Assembly: GCF_022965805.1 (NCBI RefSeq) | Contig: NW_027331346.1 | Span: 124,001 to 188,000 of the forward strand | Length of the DNA stretch: 64,000 bases | Reading direction: 5' to 3' | Source of the DNA: Primulina eburnea | Lineage: Eukaryota > Streptophyta > Magnoliopsida > Lamiales > Gesneriaceae | In this document: one piece after another, positions 9,931-22,039 of the stretch | Layout: the number at the start of each line of letters is the position of its first letter | How positions within the stretch are numbered: position 1 is the first letter of the stretch | Translations under genes and position numbers: made by a program | Notes under the pieces: model-generated | Database searches by the model: none | Seen by the model: only the letters and a program-made list of their open reading frames with translations | What the model was told of the DNA's origin: nothing

Positions 9931-12860
9931 AACGGCCTCAATTTTTTTTACTAATCATAAATCATAAACTCGAAATCCTAAGTAAAATAACTTAACATTT
10001 ATAACAATCATAATAATTTAACAATTTAAATCTCAAGTGCATAAAATAAATCCTAAATCATCAACTAGCCAAAACTCCTAAATCTATCTTCACAAAAATC
10101 CACTAACAATAAAATAAAGTATAAAAATATCTCTAATAAAAATTATTAACATAATCTCTAAATCATTTATCTATCTAGCTAGTGCGGAAACATAAAGGCC
10201 ATCGCGTGTGTACTGCTGCACTCGATCCAGTCAATCGTCATCGCCTCCCATAAATCATCAAATCATGCATCATACAAACCTAGTGAGTCTAAAGACTAAA
10301 CACATTCTAAACATGGACAACAAATAATACATATACATTCACATGCATTAAAAAAAATATTTTTATTTAAAATAGCTTTTAAACATAAATAAACTATTTA
10401 AAAATCATTTTAGCGTAATTAAATCATAAATAGTAAAATCATTTTAAAATAAATTTAAGCATAAATAAATTCTTTAAAAATAATTTAAAAATAAGCTTTG
10501 AGCATAAATAAATCATTTTAAAAATAGCTTTAATCATCATCATGAATCGTGTATCATAAAATCATTTTTATCATAAATCTTTCAATCATATATCATTTTG
10601 GGTGAAGTTCGATCCTTGAAAGTGACGAGCTTTTATCTTTCGGTCGACTGATCAGTATTCAACTTCACATGGCCTATGGGGGTGTGCACTAGGCTGGAAA
10701 TACGATCGTCAGGGTTCCCTCGGGGGCCTTTTCCCATAGATAGGTTCCCTCTGGGGGCCTTTTTCCATAAATGAGTTCCCTCGGGTGCCTTTTCCCGCAA
10801 ATTAGTTCCCTCTGGGCTTTTTCCCCTCACGACATCCTCATAAAATTGTAAGTTCACTGTCCTCAACACAAACGGATCCCTCACAAATCATATATCATAT
10901 GTCACAGTCAATTCACATCCCTCAAAATATTTTTACTTTTCTTTAAAAATCATAAAATAACATAACTTTCCAAAAAATAGCATTTTAGATAGTAAAAATT
11001 GCACAGATTTACAATAAATCTTACAATTACATATTATCATCAAAATCATCATTTTATAACATAAAATATCATTTTACAAGCATTATAATCCTTCGGTACG
11101 CTGCCAAACTTTTCGTATTTTTCTTAAGTGTAAAATTACCATTTTACCCCTGGACATAAAAATTTTTGAATTTATTTTTTTCTCCCTTTTAATGACATGG
11201 AATGATTCTAAATAATTATTTAAACTTAAATAAAAAATTTCATAATTTTATAAAGGTTAAAACTAGACTTTTCAATCAATTCTTTAATTAGCTTTTTTTG
11301 CGGCTATAAAATCCCAGATAAATCCAAAACTCATTATTTTGATCCCAAATTTTAAAAATAGCATTTTTATCATTTATTCTACCCTTGTGAACCATGAACC
11401 GCACCCGTCGACCCATGGTTCCAATTTTAGTCTTCTAATTTTCGAAATTGACACCTAATTGAACCACCCGAGCCAACTCCTAAAATACTCGAGCCACGCC
11501 CTAGCCACCTCGAGCCAAACCTGAGCCAACCAACCTAGGCATCTTACTAACCAAGCCCAGCCTGAAGAACCAGCCCTTAAGTAGCTCAAACTCGTCTGGA
11601 AAATGACCCATCACCTGCATGTGTGTGTGTGCATGAGTCTCCTTGGTGCCATAGGACTCCCATCTAGTCTAGGACCCTTCTAGCCAAGCCACAACCGAGC
11701 CCACACGACCCTATCTATCCGCGGACCACACCCAGACCGTACCCAGACAATCCCAAGCCCTGGACCCAAGTAGCAAACCACTTGAAGCCAGAACATCATC
11801 ATGCGGGCACCATGAAGCTTCCTCACGTTTTTCCACTTCCAGCCAAGCCAGCAGCGAACCCAGCCACACCAAACCCTAGCCCAACCCATGCCCATCACCC
11901 TAGGACCCTACTTGACCAGCCTAGCTCACCCTTAGCCCCACTGCACCCCTCTCCCGAATAACAACAGCGCGCTCCAGCCCTAAGCCACTCCCACGCACCT
12001 AGCCACCCTAGGACCCTACCTAGCCTTCGAACCTAACCCTGGCAAAGCCCACAACAAGCCCTAGCTGAGACCCAGCCCCCATGCACAGTAATCAAATCAT
12101 AGCATCAAGAGCAAGCCAAAACAGACCTTCAAAACCCACGGCCCTTTTTCTGATTTTCTCTCGGCCAGCTTGTTTTCTCTTCAATAAATATCATGTTTTG
12201 TTCATATTCAATCATATTTTATCATGTATTGGCAGCGTGTTCGTTGGGCTCATAATGATTCTTTTAAAACAAACGTAAAATTGTAAAAACGTTGAAAATC
12301 TTTATCATACCGTAAAATAATCGAACACAATATTTTTCAGGCATAAAAATTAAATCAAGAATATTATGATTTGTGTGATGTTTTAAAGAGTTTAGAAACG
12401 TGCCTTTACGTTTATAACGCTCGATTATTTGATCATTGACGAGGGTGTGACGTTGGACGACGAAGAACACAAGCTTTTCTCTCCTCCTAATTTGCAAAAA
12501 TCTGAATTATGTGTGCAAGGTGTTACACGGCTGATGAAGGCTGAATTGTGGGGCGAAAAAGCCCTATGTAACTTATTTATAATTTAATTTGCAAGTAAAA
12601 TGGGCTTTGGTTTGGGCTTGCAAGCTTAAGGGTAATTGGGCCTATTTAAATTAATTAAATTGGGCTCAATAATACTTAATTAATTTAATAATAAAAGTTT
12701 ATAAAATTAATTTCTATTAAATAATATTTTTGATCTTTTAAAACTCTTTGTTTGCCTAAAACTGGCTTCCCGGGAAAAAAATTGAGCTCGAATCGTAAAA
12801 TAATTCGAACTCCAACATTTTTAGAAAAATTAAATCATTTTTAATAATACTAAGAAGTCT
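9931..12860 (-). repeat. Old long LTR, minus orientation
   Basis: The order of blocks matches the LTR piece at 48610-50462: CTAGTGCGGAAACATAAAGG near 10180, the CTAGTGAGTCTAAAGACT block near 10280, a minisatellite near 10713, a GGTAAAATGG-type block near 11140, then C-rich proline-like text with many GAGCCA/CCTAGCC words at 11400-12060. It runs on into the U3-like sequence to about 12860. Edges are approximate and no TSD was found. No coding gene; the ORF at 11680-11898 is low-complexity. Confidence 0.55.
10713..10826 (-). repeat. Minisatellite inside the LTR, about four units of ~30 bp
   Basis: Units read GGTTCCCTC-GGGGGCC-TTTTCCCATA with small changes, four times in a row. The related LTR at 48.6-50.5 kb has two such units at 49260-49315, so the copy number varies between LTR copies. 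Confidence 0.8.
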
Positions 12861-12879
12861 TGTCATTATTTAATGAAAC

Positions 12880-13705
12880 TTGGGAATTATCATGAAAATT
12901 ATTTTAATTGCATGTTTAATTTTTATTTATTAATACATGGTGTTTTAAGTGTATTTTCCAAGAATTGGGCTTTGTTGAGTATTTTTACCTGTCAGAGCAT
13001 ATTTTTAATCGGTACGAAAATTTTATCGAATCGAGAGACTTTTTGAGGGCTCGGGCAACATTTTCAAAAACTTACCTAAACAAAATATTTTTCGCGAGTG
13101 TTTTTGGGCTTGTTGGTCCTATTTTTAAGCTTGGTGGGCTCAAGACTCTTTTTAAACTTTTTAAAATTAATTAAGGGCCCATTTTTGTGGTATTTTCTAC
13201 TTAATAATGTATTAACCTAACCCTAAACCTAATTCCCACATAACAGCCGCCCCTCCCCCTCCATTCAGAAGCTCCCCTTCGGTATTGGCAAGAAAAAAAT
13301 ACTGCAGCCCTCATTCCTCCATTTTCCTTCAAGGAAAGATCATCCATGCTTCTCCGGTGACTCCCCGACGCACATTCCTTCAAGTTTTCTGGCATAAAAT
13401 CTCAAAGGCACGCCATGTACCATTATTTTTGCATTGCTCACATCATATACATCTGATATGGGTTTATTTTGTGTGAGGATTTCTCGATCCAACTTAGAGC
13501 ATGGAGATTTTTAGATTTTTTTCATGCATCGTTTTATGTTCATCTCACATTTCTATGATTTTCCTTGCAAGGGGATGTCGACTTCTGGTTGTTAATGGTG
13601 AGAATGCTGCGTTTTTAAGGTTACATGAAGGTGGGAAGACTGGGTGTGCTCGATTTTTGGGTAAGGGTCGAAGCCTTCTATCCTAGGCGGTTAGGGTTTG
13701 TTTCA
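12880..13705 (+). repeat. LTR fragment, plus orientation, truncated against gag of element A
   Basis: Closely follows the solo LTR at 30436: GTGTTTTAAGTGTATTTT, then CCCTAAACCTAATT...CAGCCGCCCCTCC, then the CAAGGGG...CGACTT block and GGCGGTTAGGGTTT. The match stops at about 13705, where gag-like coding of element A begins. The junction therefore joins mid-LTR to mid-gag by deletion or rearrangement. The ORFs at 13285-13686 are not genes. Confidence 0.65.
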
Positions 13706-14122
13706 TGGTTGGGATTTATAGAGGAGGATCAGCTGTGGGAGGGTTACACCCTGAGCAAGCTTTGAAAGAGATTGATATTGACATGCAGCGCAAAAGACAG
13801 CAACACCAACAGAACAATTGGCCGAATAAGAAACCATACATGGGGCCTCCTAGACCTCAAGGGTAGCAAAAGCCCCAAGGTCAAGCAAAGAAGCCAGGAC
13901 CACCAAAGACACCACAACCTGGAGCAATAAAACCTGCAGAGATGCAACCATGCAAGGAGTGCAATCACTTACATTATGGCAAGTGCATGTGGGGATCTTT
14001 TAGATGCTTCATATGCAAGGAGGAAGGGCATAAGGCAGCTGATTGCCCGAAGAAGAATGCACCCACTGTGGGAAGAGCTTATGTTATGCATGCCGAGGAG
14101 GCTGACACGACCTTTATCACCG
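13706..14122 (+). pseudogene. Element A gag, C-terminal part (nucleocapsid)
   Basis: The frame reads from about 13706 through a Gln/Pro/Lys-rich stretch with one internal stop near 13864 to a CCHC zinc knuckle (C-F-I-C-K-E-E-G-H-K-A-A-D-C, about 14008-14049). The knuckle binds packaged RNA during particle assembly. It ends with the conserved run ...DTTFITG, the last glycine codon being split after its first base at 14122. In other chromoviruses that run continues directly into RIFI-G and the protease, which here lie 647 bases downstream. The capsid part is missing because the 5' side is deleted. Confident as to family, not functional. Confidence 0.85.
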
Positions 14123-14769
14123 GTAACATAGTTATTTAATATTTTTATATTTTTTTATTGCATTAAATATTAAATTGGTTATGAGATTTGAATTTGGAAT
14201 CAAGATAACCTATAGAAATTATGTTGCATGCTCTACCTTAGTTGGAATTAAGGAATGATGATGGAAACTATAGAAAATGTTATTGATTTTTGAGCATTAA
14301 TTTATGTAAAGGATGTGATAATTCCAAATAAAAATTATATGGCGAAAAAATTGAGAGAAATCATAACCAATGGCTTGATTAGGAAGTTTCGAATTTTGGA
14401 GGGTCTATTGTGCAATTTTCGAAAAGTTTAAGGACCTAAATGAAATTTCCGAAAAGTTCGGGGACCGAAATGTAATTTCAAATACTATAAGGACAAAAAG
14501 TGTAATTTTCAAAATTTAAGGGACCAAAAATCGTAAATCCCAAAAATTTAAAGGGTCAATTTATAATATTCAAAATTTTCTGGGGACTAAATTGAAAATT
14601 TCGAAGAATTTAAGGGTCAAATGCAATTAATCAGAAAATTAAGGGGGAAAATATGAATTTTCATAAAAACAATAGGGTCCAATCAATCATCTTCTTGAAA
14701 TGTTTGGGAAATTAATGGTACAAATTCCTTAAGCTTCAACACGAATAATCTATAACGTTTTCGACACAA
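14123..14769 (+). other. Intron-like insert between gag and protease of element A (acceptor mutated)
   Basis: 647 bases of non-coding, AT-rich sequence begin GTAACATA right after the first base of the glycine codon. They end ...TTTTCGACACAA just before GGAGAATATTT, where the reading frame RIFILG resumes. The homologous insert in element B has GT and AG at precisely these places; here the expected AG is AA (14768-14769). The middle is filled with a repeated GGACC(A/T)AA...AATTTTCGAAAA phrase. No target duplication or inverted repeat suggests a transposon instead. Confidence 0.65.
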
Positions 14770-15063
14770 GGAGAATATTTATTCTAGGGGTAGCTACCTA
14801 TGCATTGCTGGATTCAGGAGCTACACACTCTTTCATATCCGAAACTTTCATTAAGCGACTGAATATTATTCCCGAGGATATGAGATTGGGTTTCAAAGTT
14901 TCTATTCCTTCCGGTGACCGTCTAGTATTGTGAAGAATCTAGAGCTTCGTTTATTTAAAGATGTGGTTCGGGAAGATCTTATCGTACTCCTTATGCCTGA
15001 ATTTGACATCATACTAGGTATGGATTGATTATCAAATAATGGAGCTTCGATAGATTTTCATCG
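14770..15063 (+). pseudogene. Element A protease (retropepsin)
   Basis: Reads RIFILG, then the aspartic protease active site ALLDSGATHSFI (about 14800-14840), and, after a frameshift near 14930, the second conserved block LMPEFDIILGMD (about 14988-15025). A TGA stop replaces the usual TGG tryptophan right after that block at 15026. The enzyme would cleave the Gag-Pol polyprotein in the particle. Frame breaks make it inactive. Confidence 0.85.
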
Positions 15064-15070
15064 GAGATCA

Positions 15071-17982
15071 GTGTCTATTCGACCGCCTAGTGGGAAATCT
15101 TTTGTCTTTGAGGCAGCGAGGAACAAGCAAATGCCGCACATTATCTCTTGTCTGTGTGCGAGGAAGCTTATGAGACGAGGATATCAAACTTTTCTTGCAT
15201 GTGTCACTACCGCACATGCTCCTGTCAGTCAGAAGTTGGAGGATGTTGAGATAGTCATAGACTTTCCTAGTGTCTTTCCTGAGGACGTTTCTTGCATTCC
15301 ACCTGACCGTGAGGTGGAATTTTCTACTAAGTTGATGTCGGGCACTGTACCTATTTCTAAAGCATCTTATCGTCTAGCACCCGCTAAAATGAAAGAATCA
15401 AAAGATCAAATCCAAGAATTGCTAGACAATAGTTTTATTCGCCCTAGTTACTCTTCGTGGGGCGAACCGGTATTATTTGTGATGAAGAAAGATGGTAGTA
15501 TGTGACTTTGTATTGATTATCAAGAACTGAATAGAGTCACTATCAAGAATAAGTATCCTCTACCAAGAATTGAAGACTTATTTGATCAGTTGCAAGGAGC
15601 GTCGATATTCTCGAAGATTGATCTTCGTTATGGATACCATCATCTGAAAGTGAAATATTCTGATGTTCATAAGACATCATTTCGGACTAGATATGGACAC
15701 TATGAGTTTATGGTCATGCCATTTGGGTTGACCAATGCGCCAGCGATCTTCATGGATCTCATGAATCGCATATTTCAGCCGTATCCGGATCAATTCGTGA
15801 TAGTCTTCATTGATGATATTTTGGTCTATTCAAAGAATAAAGAGGAGCATAGTCATCATTAGAAGACAACACTGCAAGTACTACAAGATAGAAAGTTGTT
15901 TGCAAAATTCAGCAAATGCGAGTTTTAGCTTGATAAAGTGGCATTCTTAGGACACATCATTTCTAGCTATGGAGTTGAGGTTGATCCAAGAAAAGTTGAG
16001 GCAGCGAGAGAGTGGCCAGTACCGAAGAGCGTAACCGAGATTCGTAGTTTCTTGGGGCTAACTGGCTATTATCGAAAGTTCATTTAGGGATTTTCATCTA
16101 TTGCGGTAACCATGACCGCATTGACAAAGAAGAATACAAAGTTTGTATGGAGATCCGAGTGTCAAGACAGTTTTGACAAGTTGAAGCAAGCCTTGATTTC
16201 AGCGCCAGTGTTATCTATGCCATTGGGGCAAGGAGAGTATGTTCTTTTTACTGATGCTTCTAAACTTGGTTTGGGCGCAGTTCTGATGCAAAACAATCGA
16301 GTTATAGGCTATGCATCAAGACAGTTGAAAGTTCACGAGAAAAACTACCCACTCGTGATCTTGAGCCAGCTAGCAGTAGTTTTTGCATTGAAAATTTGGA
16401 GACATTACTTGTATGGGTAGAAGTGCAAGATTTTCACCGACCATAAAAGTTTGAAATAATTATTCATCCAAAAAGAGTTGAACATGAGACAGGGAAGATG
16501 TCTTGAATTGGTGAAAGAATACGACTGTGAGATTAGCTACCATCCGTCAAAAGCTAATGTAGTGGCAGATGCATTGAGTCGAAAAGCAGCAGTTATTACT
16601 CATTATATCTTAAAAGACCACTGCAGTCCGAGATGTAGCGGTTTGAGCTTACAGTATATACTAGGGGCGAGGCTCCTAATCTTGCCACCTTGACAACACA
16701 GTCGACTTTGAGAGATAGAATCCATGAGGGACAGTCCACTGATGAGCAATTGCAAAAGGGGAGAGTTAGAGATGAAGCCAAGGGACGGAAGTTGTATTCT
16801 GAGGTGGATGGTATAGTTCGATATCGAGATCTTTTATGGGTTCCTAGTGACGATTCTTTGAGGGAGCTCATTATGAAGGAAGCTCATGACACGCCATATT
16901 CCATTCATCCTGGAAGCACGAAGATGTACAAAGATCTTTGGTTATTATATTGGTGGCCGGGCATGAAACGTGATATCCTGTGTCTTGTGACCGAGTGTTT
17001 GGCATGTCAACAAGTAAAAGCAGAGCATCCAAGGCCAGCGGGGAAGCTTAAACCACTTCTTATTCCCGACTGGAAATGAGAAAATATTACTATGGACTTT
17101 GTCATGGGGTTGTCGAGGACTATCAAGGGGTTTGATGCTATATGGGTGATAGTTGATCATCTTACGAAATCTGCGCATTTTCTACCTATCAAGACGACAT
17201 TCACCATGATACAGTACGTTGATCTGTATATTCGAGATATAGTTCGTCTACATGGGATTCCCATATCTATTGTTTCTGACAAGAATCCGAGATTTACATC
17301 GTCATTCTGGAAGATTCTGCATGCAGCGATGGGGACCAAATTATTATTCAGCACATCATTCCATCCTCAAACAGATGGTCAGTCAGAAAGATTTATTCAA
17401 ATTTTAGAGGATCTACTTCGAGCTTGTGTGATCGATTTCCAAGAAAGTTGGGAACCGAAATTACCTCTAGTGGATTTCACCTACAATAATAGCTATCAAT
17501 CATCTATTGGGATGACTCCTTTTGAGGCACTTTATGGAACGAAATGTAGATCACCTATTCATTGGGACGAGGTTGGTGAAAGAAGGGAAATTAATCCTGA
17601 TTTGACCGAAGAGACATCGGAGCTAGTAGTCAAAATTCGAGAGAGAATGAAGACTGCACAGAGCCGACAAAAAAGTTATGCCAACAAGCGACGAAGAGAG
17701 CAAGAGTTTGCATTGGGGGACCACGTATTTATGAAAATAGCACATATGAAGGGTGTTATGCAATTTGACAAGAAAGACAAGCTTAGTCCAAGATTCATAG
17801 GGCTATTTGAGATTTTTGAGATGATTGGAACACTAGCCTATAGAGTAGCATTGCCACCGATGCTATCTGGAGTACACAATGTGTTTCATATCTCAATGCT
17901 ACGAAAGTACATGTTGAACCCTTCACATGTACTAAATAATGAACCTCTGCAATTAAATCCCAATATGATGCTGGAAACATAA
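15071..17982 (+). pseudogene. Element A pol: reverse transcriptase, RNase H, integrase
   Basis: Reverse transcriptase: [20 protein letters not shown] and the catalytic FIDDIL (15806-15820). RNase [14 protein letters not shown] near 16250 and the DHKSLK block near 16440. Integrase: HHCC zinc finger (H...IHPGSTK...CLACQ, about 16885-17015), then the core with VDHLTKSAHF, IVSDKNPRF and TDGQSERFIQ, which carry the D,D,E residues (17150-17400). Stops sit at 15503, 15860, 15926, 16085, 16418, 16457 and 17077. Most are explained by C-to-T or G-to-A changes of Arg, Gln or Trp codons. The ORF at 17092-17982 is the longest intact part and ends where a copia-type LTR was inserted. Confidence 0.92.
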
Positions 17983-18996
17983 TTTTTGAAGTTTGACAAA
18001 CCGAGCATAAAAAGATTGAACAAACTGATCAAGAAGACTGAAAAGAACTGATCTACAAATACGCAAACTATCGGTTGCTTAACTCAAGATTATTGTGCAG
18101 ATAAGACAACTGAGCTAAGTTAACTGAACTATGTAGTCGACTGGATGATCAGTTGAAACTGATCGGTTTAACTACAATCAGTTGATAGCTATCAGCAAAT
18201 TTTGTCGGCTGTGTCAAACTGATAAAATAGTTTGACACGTCATTAGTCAAGGAATGTGGCATCAACAGACAATTATACAAAAACAGACTGCAACATGTAG
18301 TGGGAACGCTGTATTTCAGCAATGCTACAGTGTACTATTGTCAAAAGGATATTGACATGGCAAACAATGGATAAAAAGACTCGTATTCATTGTTAGCGTT
18401 GGAAGCGAAGCCTATAAATAGTTGAGAAGAGAAGCTCAGAAGATATAACAAACCAAACTACCAATTTGTTATTCTGCTTGAAATCTCTTCACAAGCTTTC
18501 TGTTCATATTCAAAAGATTTCAAAAGCTCGCACTCAGCATATACATTCATAGCATCAAGGCTATACATTGAGCATACAAGCACAAACACATATCGTTGTA
18601 ATATTCGATCTTAAAGATATCAGTTGTGCTAAGTAGTTTCAATACAGTTTATCAGTCATCAACTGATCTGAAACTGAAGGGGGTCTATACAAGTCTTGTA
18701 TTGATCAAAGTCCTTTAGTGAATATTCTATCTTCAAGATAAAAGGAGTGACGTAGGAGTGATTGAATATCCGAACATCCATAAATCTTGTGTCTCTTATT
18801 TTAGTTTTTATTCTATTTGTCAGTCAGCTTATTTCCGCACTTTCATTAGTTACTGATTGACATTCACATAACAAGATTCCCGAGTTCAGTTTATCACTAA
18901 ATTGACTCATTATATGAAAATGTGGTAAAGTTGTCAAGTGTTTATTCAACCCTCCCTCCTTCTAAACACTCTTTCACCTACCAACCGATCATATCA
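17983..18996 (+). repeat. Copia-type LTR inserted in element A
   Basis: About 1 kb that breaks the pol C-terminus: the frame stops at ...PNMMLET and resumes near 19007 with ERPVQIL. It has a promoter-like CCTATAAATAG at 18411, a polyA-signal-rich stretch, and a U5-like tail (GTGACGTAGGAGTGATTG, TTATTTCCGCAC, TTCAACCCTCCCTCCTTCT) typical of plant Ty1/copia LTRs. No interior sequence accompanies it, so it is probably a solo LTR. Exact ends are uncertain; a short CATA on both sides could be the remnant of a duplication. Confidence 0.6.
18413..18420 (+). promoter_or_regulatory. TATA box of the copia-type LTR
   Basis: TATAAATA within GCCTATAAATAGTTGAG, located mid-LTR as expected for the U3/R boundary. 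Confidence 0.5.
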
Positions 18997-19006
18997 TATG
19001 ACTTAT

Positions 19007-19171
19007 TAGGAAAGACCTGTCCAAATCCTGGGTAGGAATGAAAGAAGACACCAAAACAAAGTCATTCCAATGGTCAAGGTCAAGTGGTTGAATCTCTCGG
19101 AAGATAAAGATACTTGGGAAACCGAGAGGGACTTAAGAAGTCGCTACCCGGAGTTATTCAGTAAGTTCTGA
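19007..19171 (+). pseudogene. Element A pol C-terminus, chromodomain-like tail
   Basis: After the inserted LTR the frame resumes with ERPVQIL and continues through VKVKWLNLSEDKDTWETE to a TGA at 19169. The K-V-K-W...E..TWE pattern is the core of the reduced chromodomain found at the end of Tekay/Del-type integrases, thought to steer insertion to particular chromatin. The order matches element B, where this tail is uninterrupted. Confidence 0.75.
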
Positions 19172-19193
19172 TTTTGAGGAAGAAATTTTATTT

Positions 19194-19203
19194 AAGTGAG
19201 GGA
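19194..19203 (+). other. Polypurine tract of element A (degenerate)
   Basis: AAGTGAGGGA shortly before the LTR start TGTAAGGTCC at 19209; a T interrupts the purine run. Confidence 0.6.
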
Positions 19204-19208
19204 TGAAT

Positions 19209-21816
19209 TGTAAGGTCCAAAATTAAGACGACGTAATCCAACTGCATTCAAATCTAGGGAAAAATGGAAAATAGCTAGTTAGTTGATTTTAATTGCTAAA
19301 TTGATTATGTTTATAAGATTTTAAAATAGTTTTCTACTTGAATGCATTAAAATGTATTTTTAAAGGTTATTCTAGTTGCGATCGAGGAACGGAGACCGAT
19401 AGTTGAAAAATGGAAAAATGTTTTTATTAAATAATGGTTTTTAATTATTAAAAAAAGGTTGCTTATTTTTATTATTTTTGAAAATAAGGAGTTTTGAGGT
19501 GATTTTATACGCTGAGACGTAAATTTTATCAGTATTCGATTTCAACAAAAATACGAACATTTTGACAACTCGGCTTGCCCTTTAATTATAAGTACACGCC
19601 CCCCTCACCCCAAAATTTTGTTACACAAGACTCCTAGCATCAACATCACACGGTGCACACGAAGTTTAGCAAGGAAAGCTTCCATTTTTTCAAGGAATTC
19701 AGCCATGGTTTTGTCGTCGCCTTTCATCGCATCATCAACGGATTTTCATGCGTAAAATACGCAAAGTCACGTCATATTTATTTCCTTTTCTCATCTATCA
19801 CACCCTAATAAGTATTTGAATATGAATTGCATGAAAAAAAAGTCTCTCTTTTATTTATTATGGTTTTATGCATAAACATGGGTTTTGAAGCATGTTATTG
19901 ACCCAAAAACTTGATAATTTATTACATGAAGGGGCTGCCATGTGATAGGATGAAAAGGGCAACGTTTTTCCATGATTTAAAGAGTCCTAGGATGCACGAA
20001 TTAAGCCGCACATGAATAAGAACAAGCTAGAACAAAGTTGGTGCGTTTTTGTGTCAAGCTTCAGTTTTGAAGGGATCGACCATGCATGGCTCGGCTTTGG
20101 CTCGACCAAGGCTGGGTTGAGGTGTGTTTGGGTCAGGAGAGGGACTCGAGCACATGGGCTGGGAAGGAGTCCTAGCTCCCGAGGGTTTGCGCACGGTGCA
20201 GCAGTAGCTCAGGGAGCTTCGCGGCTGGGGCCAGGGGCAAGGCTAGGTCTGTAGGATCTTGAGAGGGTTCACAAAGGGTTGGGTCAGGGGCTGGCTCGGT
20301 GGTTGGGGTCCTAACAAGTAAATCGAAGAGTCCTAGCGTATAGGGTATCCTCTGTCCCAGCTTTCTTCTGTTGTAGGAGGCTTCGGCTTGGCCCAGGTTT
20401 GAGTCCTAGGGGTCCAGTGGGTTCATGAGGGTACAGGAGAGGTCTGGTCCGAAGATGGCTTGGGCTGGTTTGGGCATGGCTCGATGAAAATTTAAGATGG
20501 TTCGAGGTATGCTAGGTTGGTACGAAATTAGGGTTTAGTTGGTTATGGTTTGAAACATGGTTCAACGGGGGTCAAATCATGGTTCACGATGGCTAATTAA
20601 ATATAAAAAGTCTATGTTTAAAATTTAGGAATTTTATATTAAAATTGGAATTAATTCAGGAATTAAACGCTACGCGAATTAATAATTAAAGAAAAATTGG
20701 AAAGCCTAGAATTTAAGCCAAATAAAATTATGGAAAATTTAATCTAAGCTCAAATAATGATTTGGGATGGTCTAGAGTCAATAAAAGTAAGAAAAAGTCA
20801 AATTCGAGGAATTTTACATCTAGGGGTATAACAATTATTTTACACCTAGAAAATAGGAAACATCTTGACAGTGCTCTGAATGTTGTTTTATATGTTAAAA
20901 TGATTATTTTACATATTTATGGATTTTATGTTATAATTTCGATGCTAAAAGATATGTTGCATTCTTGGTTTTAAAAAAAATGATATTATATGCATAAATT
21001 TTATAAAGTGATGGAAATATGAAATGGTGAAGGATGTGAAGTAATTGTGACTAATACAAATACGATGATATGTGAATACGTAAGGCCAAGGCTCAGTTGA
21101 CGGGTGAGAGTATCGCTGATTTCCTCGCCGACCAGTACTGTGGTTACATGTAGATGGATCCATCGCCCCCAATACGAATACAAAATTCACAATTAAGGAT
21201 ATGAATTCAATGAAAAAGAAATAATAATACATATATGATGATATGAAATATGTTTATGATGAATATGAATATGTTTATGTTGATATGGAAAATGTTTAAG
21301 TTTATGCATGATTATGAAAATGTTATTTTACGTAAAAGTATTTCACTGTTGCATTTTGATCTGTATACGTATTATTTGTTATCAAGAGTATGGTGTGTTG
21401 AATCTTTAGACTTACTAGGTGTGATCGATGCATGTGAATATGATAATAATGATAATGGAGGTCTTGATTGGACCGAAGGTGCACATAACCCGAGGACCAG
21501 CGCTAGTAGTTTTTCGCACTTATGTTTATGACTTATTATTTTAAGTTTATGTTAAAGATTTTTCCGGCTTTTATTTATACTTTTGAGTGGTTTTTGAGAG
21601 GTTGGTAGATTTAGCTTTATTGCTAAGTTAGGATTTGAAAACGTTTGACGATTTTATGTTTTAAACAATTTCCTTTCGTTCTCACATATAGTTTGTTGTT
21701 TTATTTTAAAACGGTTTAAGGTATTTTAAAGTATATATATATGATTCGGCTGAGAGTAATGAGTAAAGAAAAAAAAATTTCTAGTAATTTTAAGAAAACG
21801 CGTAGTGGAATATACA
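19209..21816 (+). repeat. Element A 3' LTR (~2.6 kb)
   Basis: Starts TGTAAGGTCCAAAATT and ends about ...GTGGAATATACA, aligned with the ends of the LTRs at 3902 and 30436. It contains the shared CGACCGGAGGAACGGAGAC-type block near 19390, the GGTTACATGTAGATGGATCC block near 21140 and the TTGAATCTTTAGACTTACT block near 21400. ORFs within (for example 20012-20254 and 21250-21531) are LTR text, not genes. Confidence 0.75.
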
Positions 21817-22039
21817 GATTCAGTAAATATCATAATTGGATAAAGACGTAAAATATTATTAAAATAAAGATTGTTTTATGTTAGATTCAATAAAGTCCAA
21901 GCCACGAGGCTCGTTTCGTATCTATTCTAACGAAGGCTTCACCTCATTCTTTATCTATCTTGTGTAACAACTCTGGAGTTCCAAGTTTTCCCTCTGATGT
22001 CTCGTTTTCCAAGTTTTCTCTATGATGTCTCATGTGAAC

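Larger units (their letters stand above)
13706..21816 (+). mobile_element. Element A: 5'-truncated Ty3/gypsy chromovirus (Tekay/Del-like)
   Basis: Domain order on the plus strand is gag zinc knuckle, protease, reverse transcriptase, RNase H, integrase, chromodomain-like tail, polypurine tract and 3' LTR, the layout of Ty3/gypsy chromoviruses. The 5' LTR, the leader and the start of gag are missing. Pol carries at least eight in-frame stops plus frameshifts, so the copy is dead. A copia-type LTR interrupts the pol tail at 17983-18996. Lineage placement rests on the integrase C-terminus and on close similarity to element B. Confidence 0.88.

Noticed and set aside
10633..10884. ORF with repeated GKxPEGT/GNL text, which looks like a repeat protein
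   Set aside because: It is the translation of a minisatellite inside an LTR.
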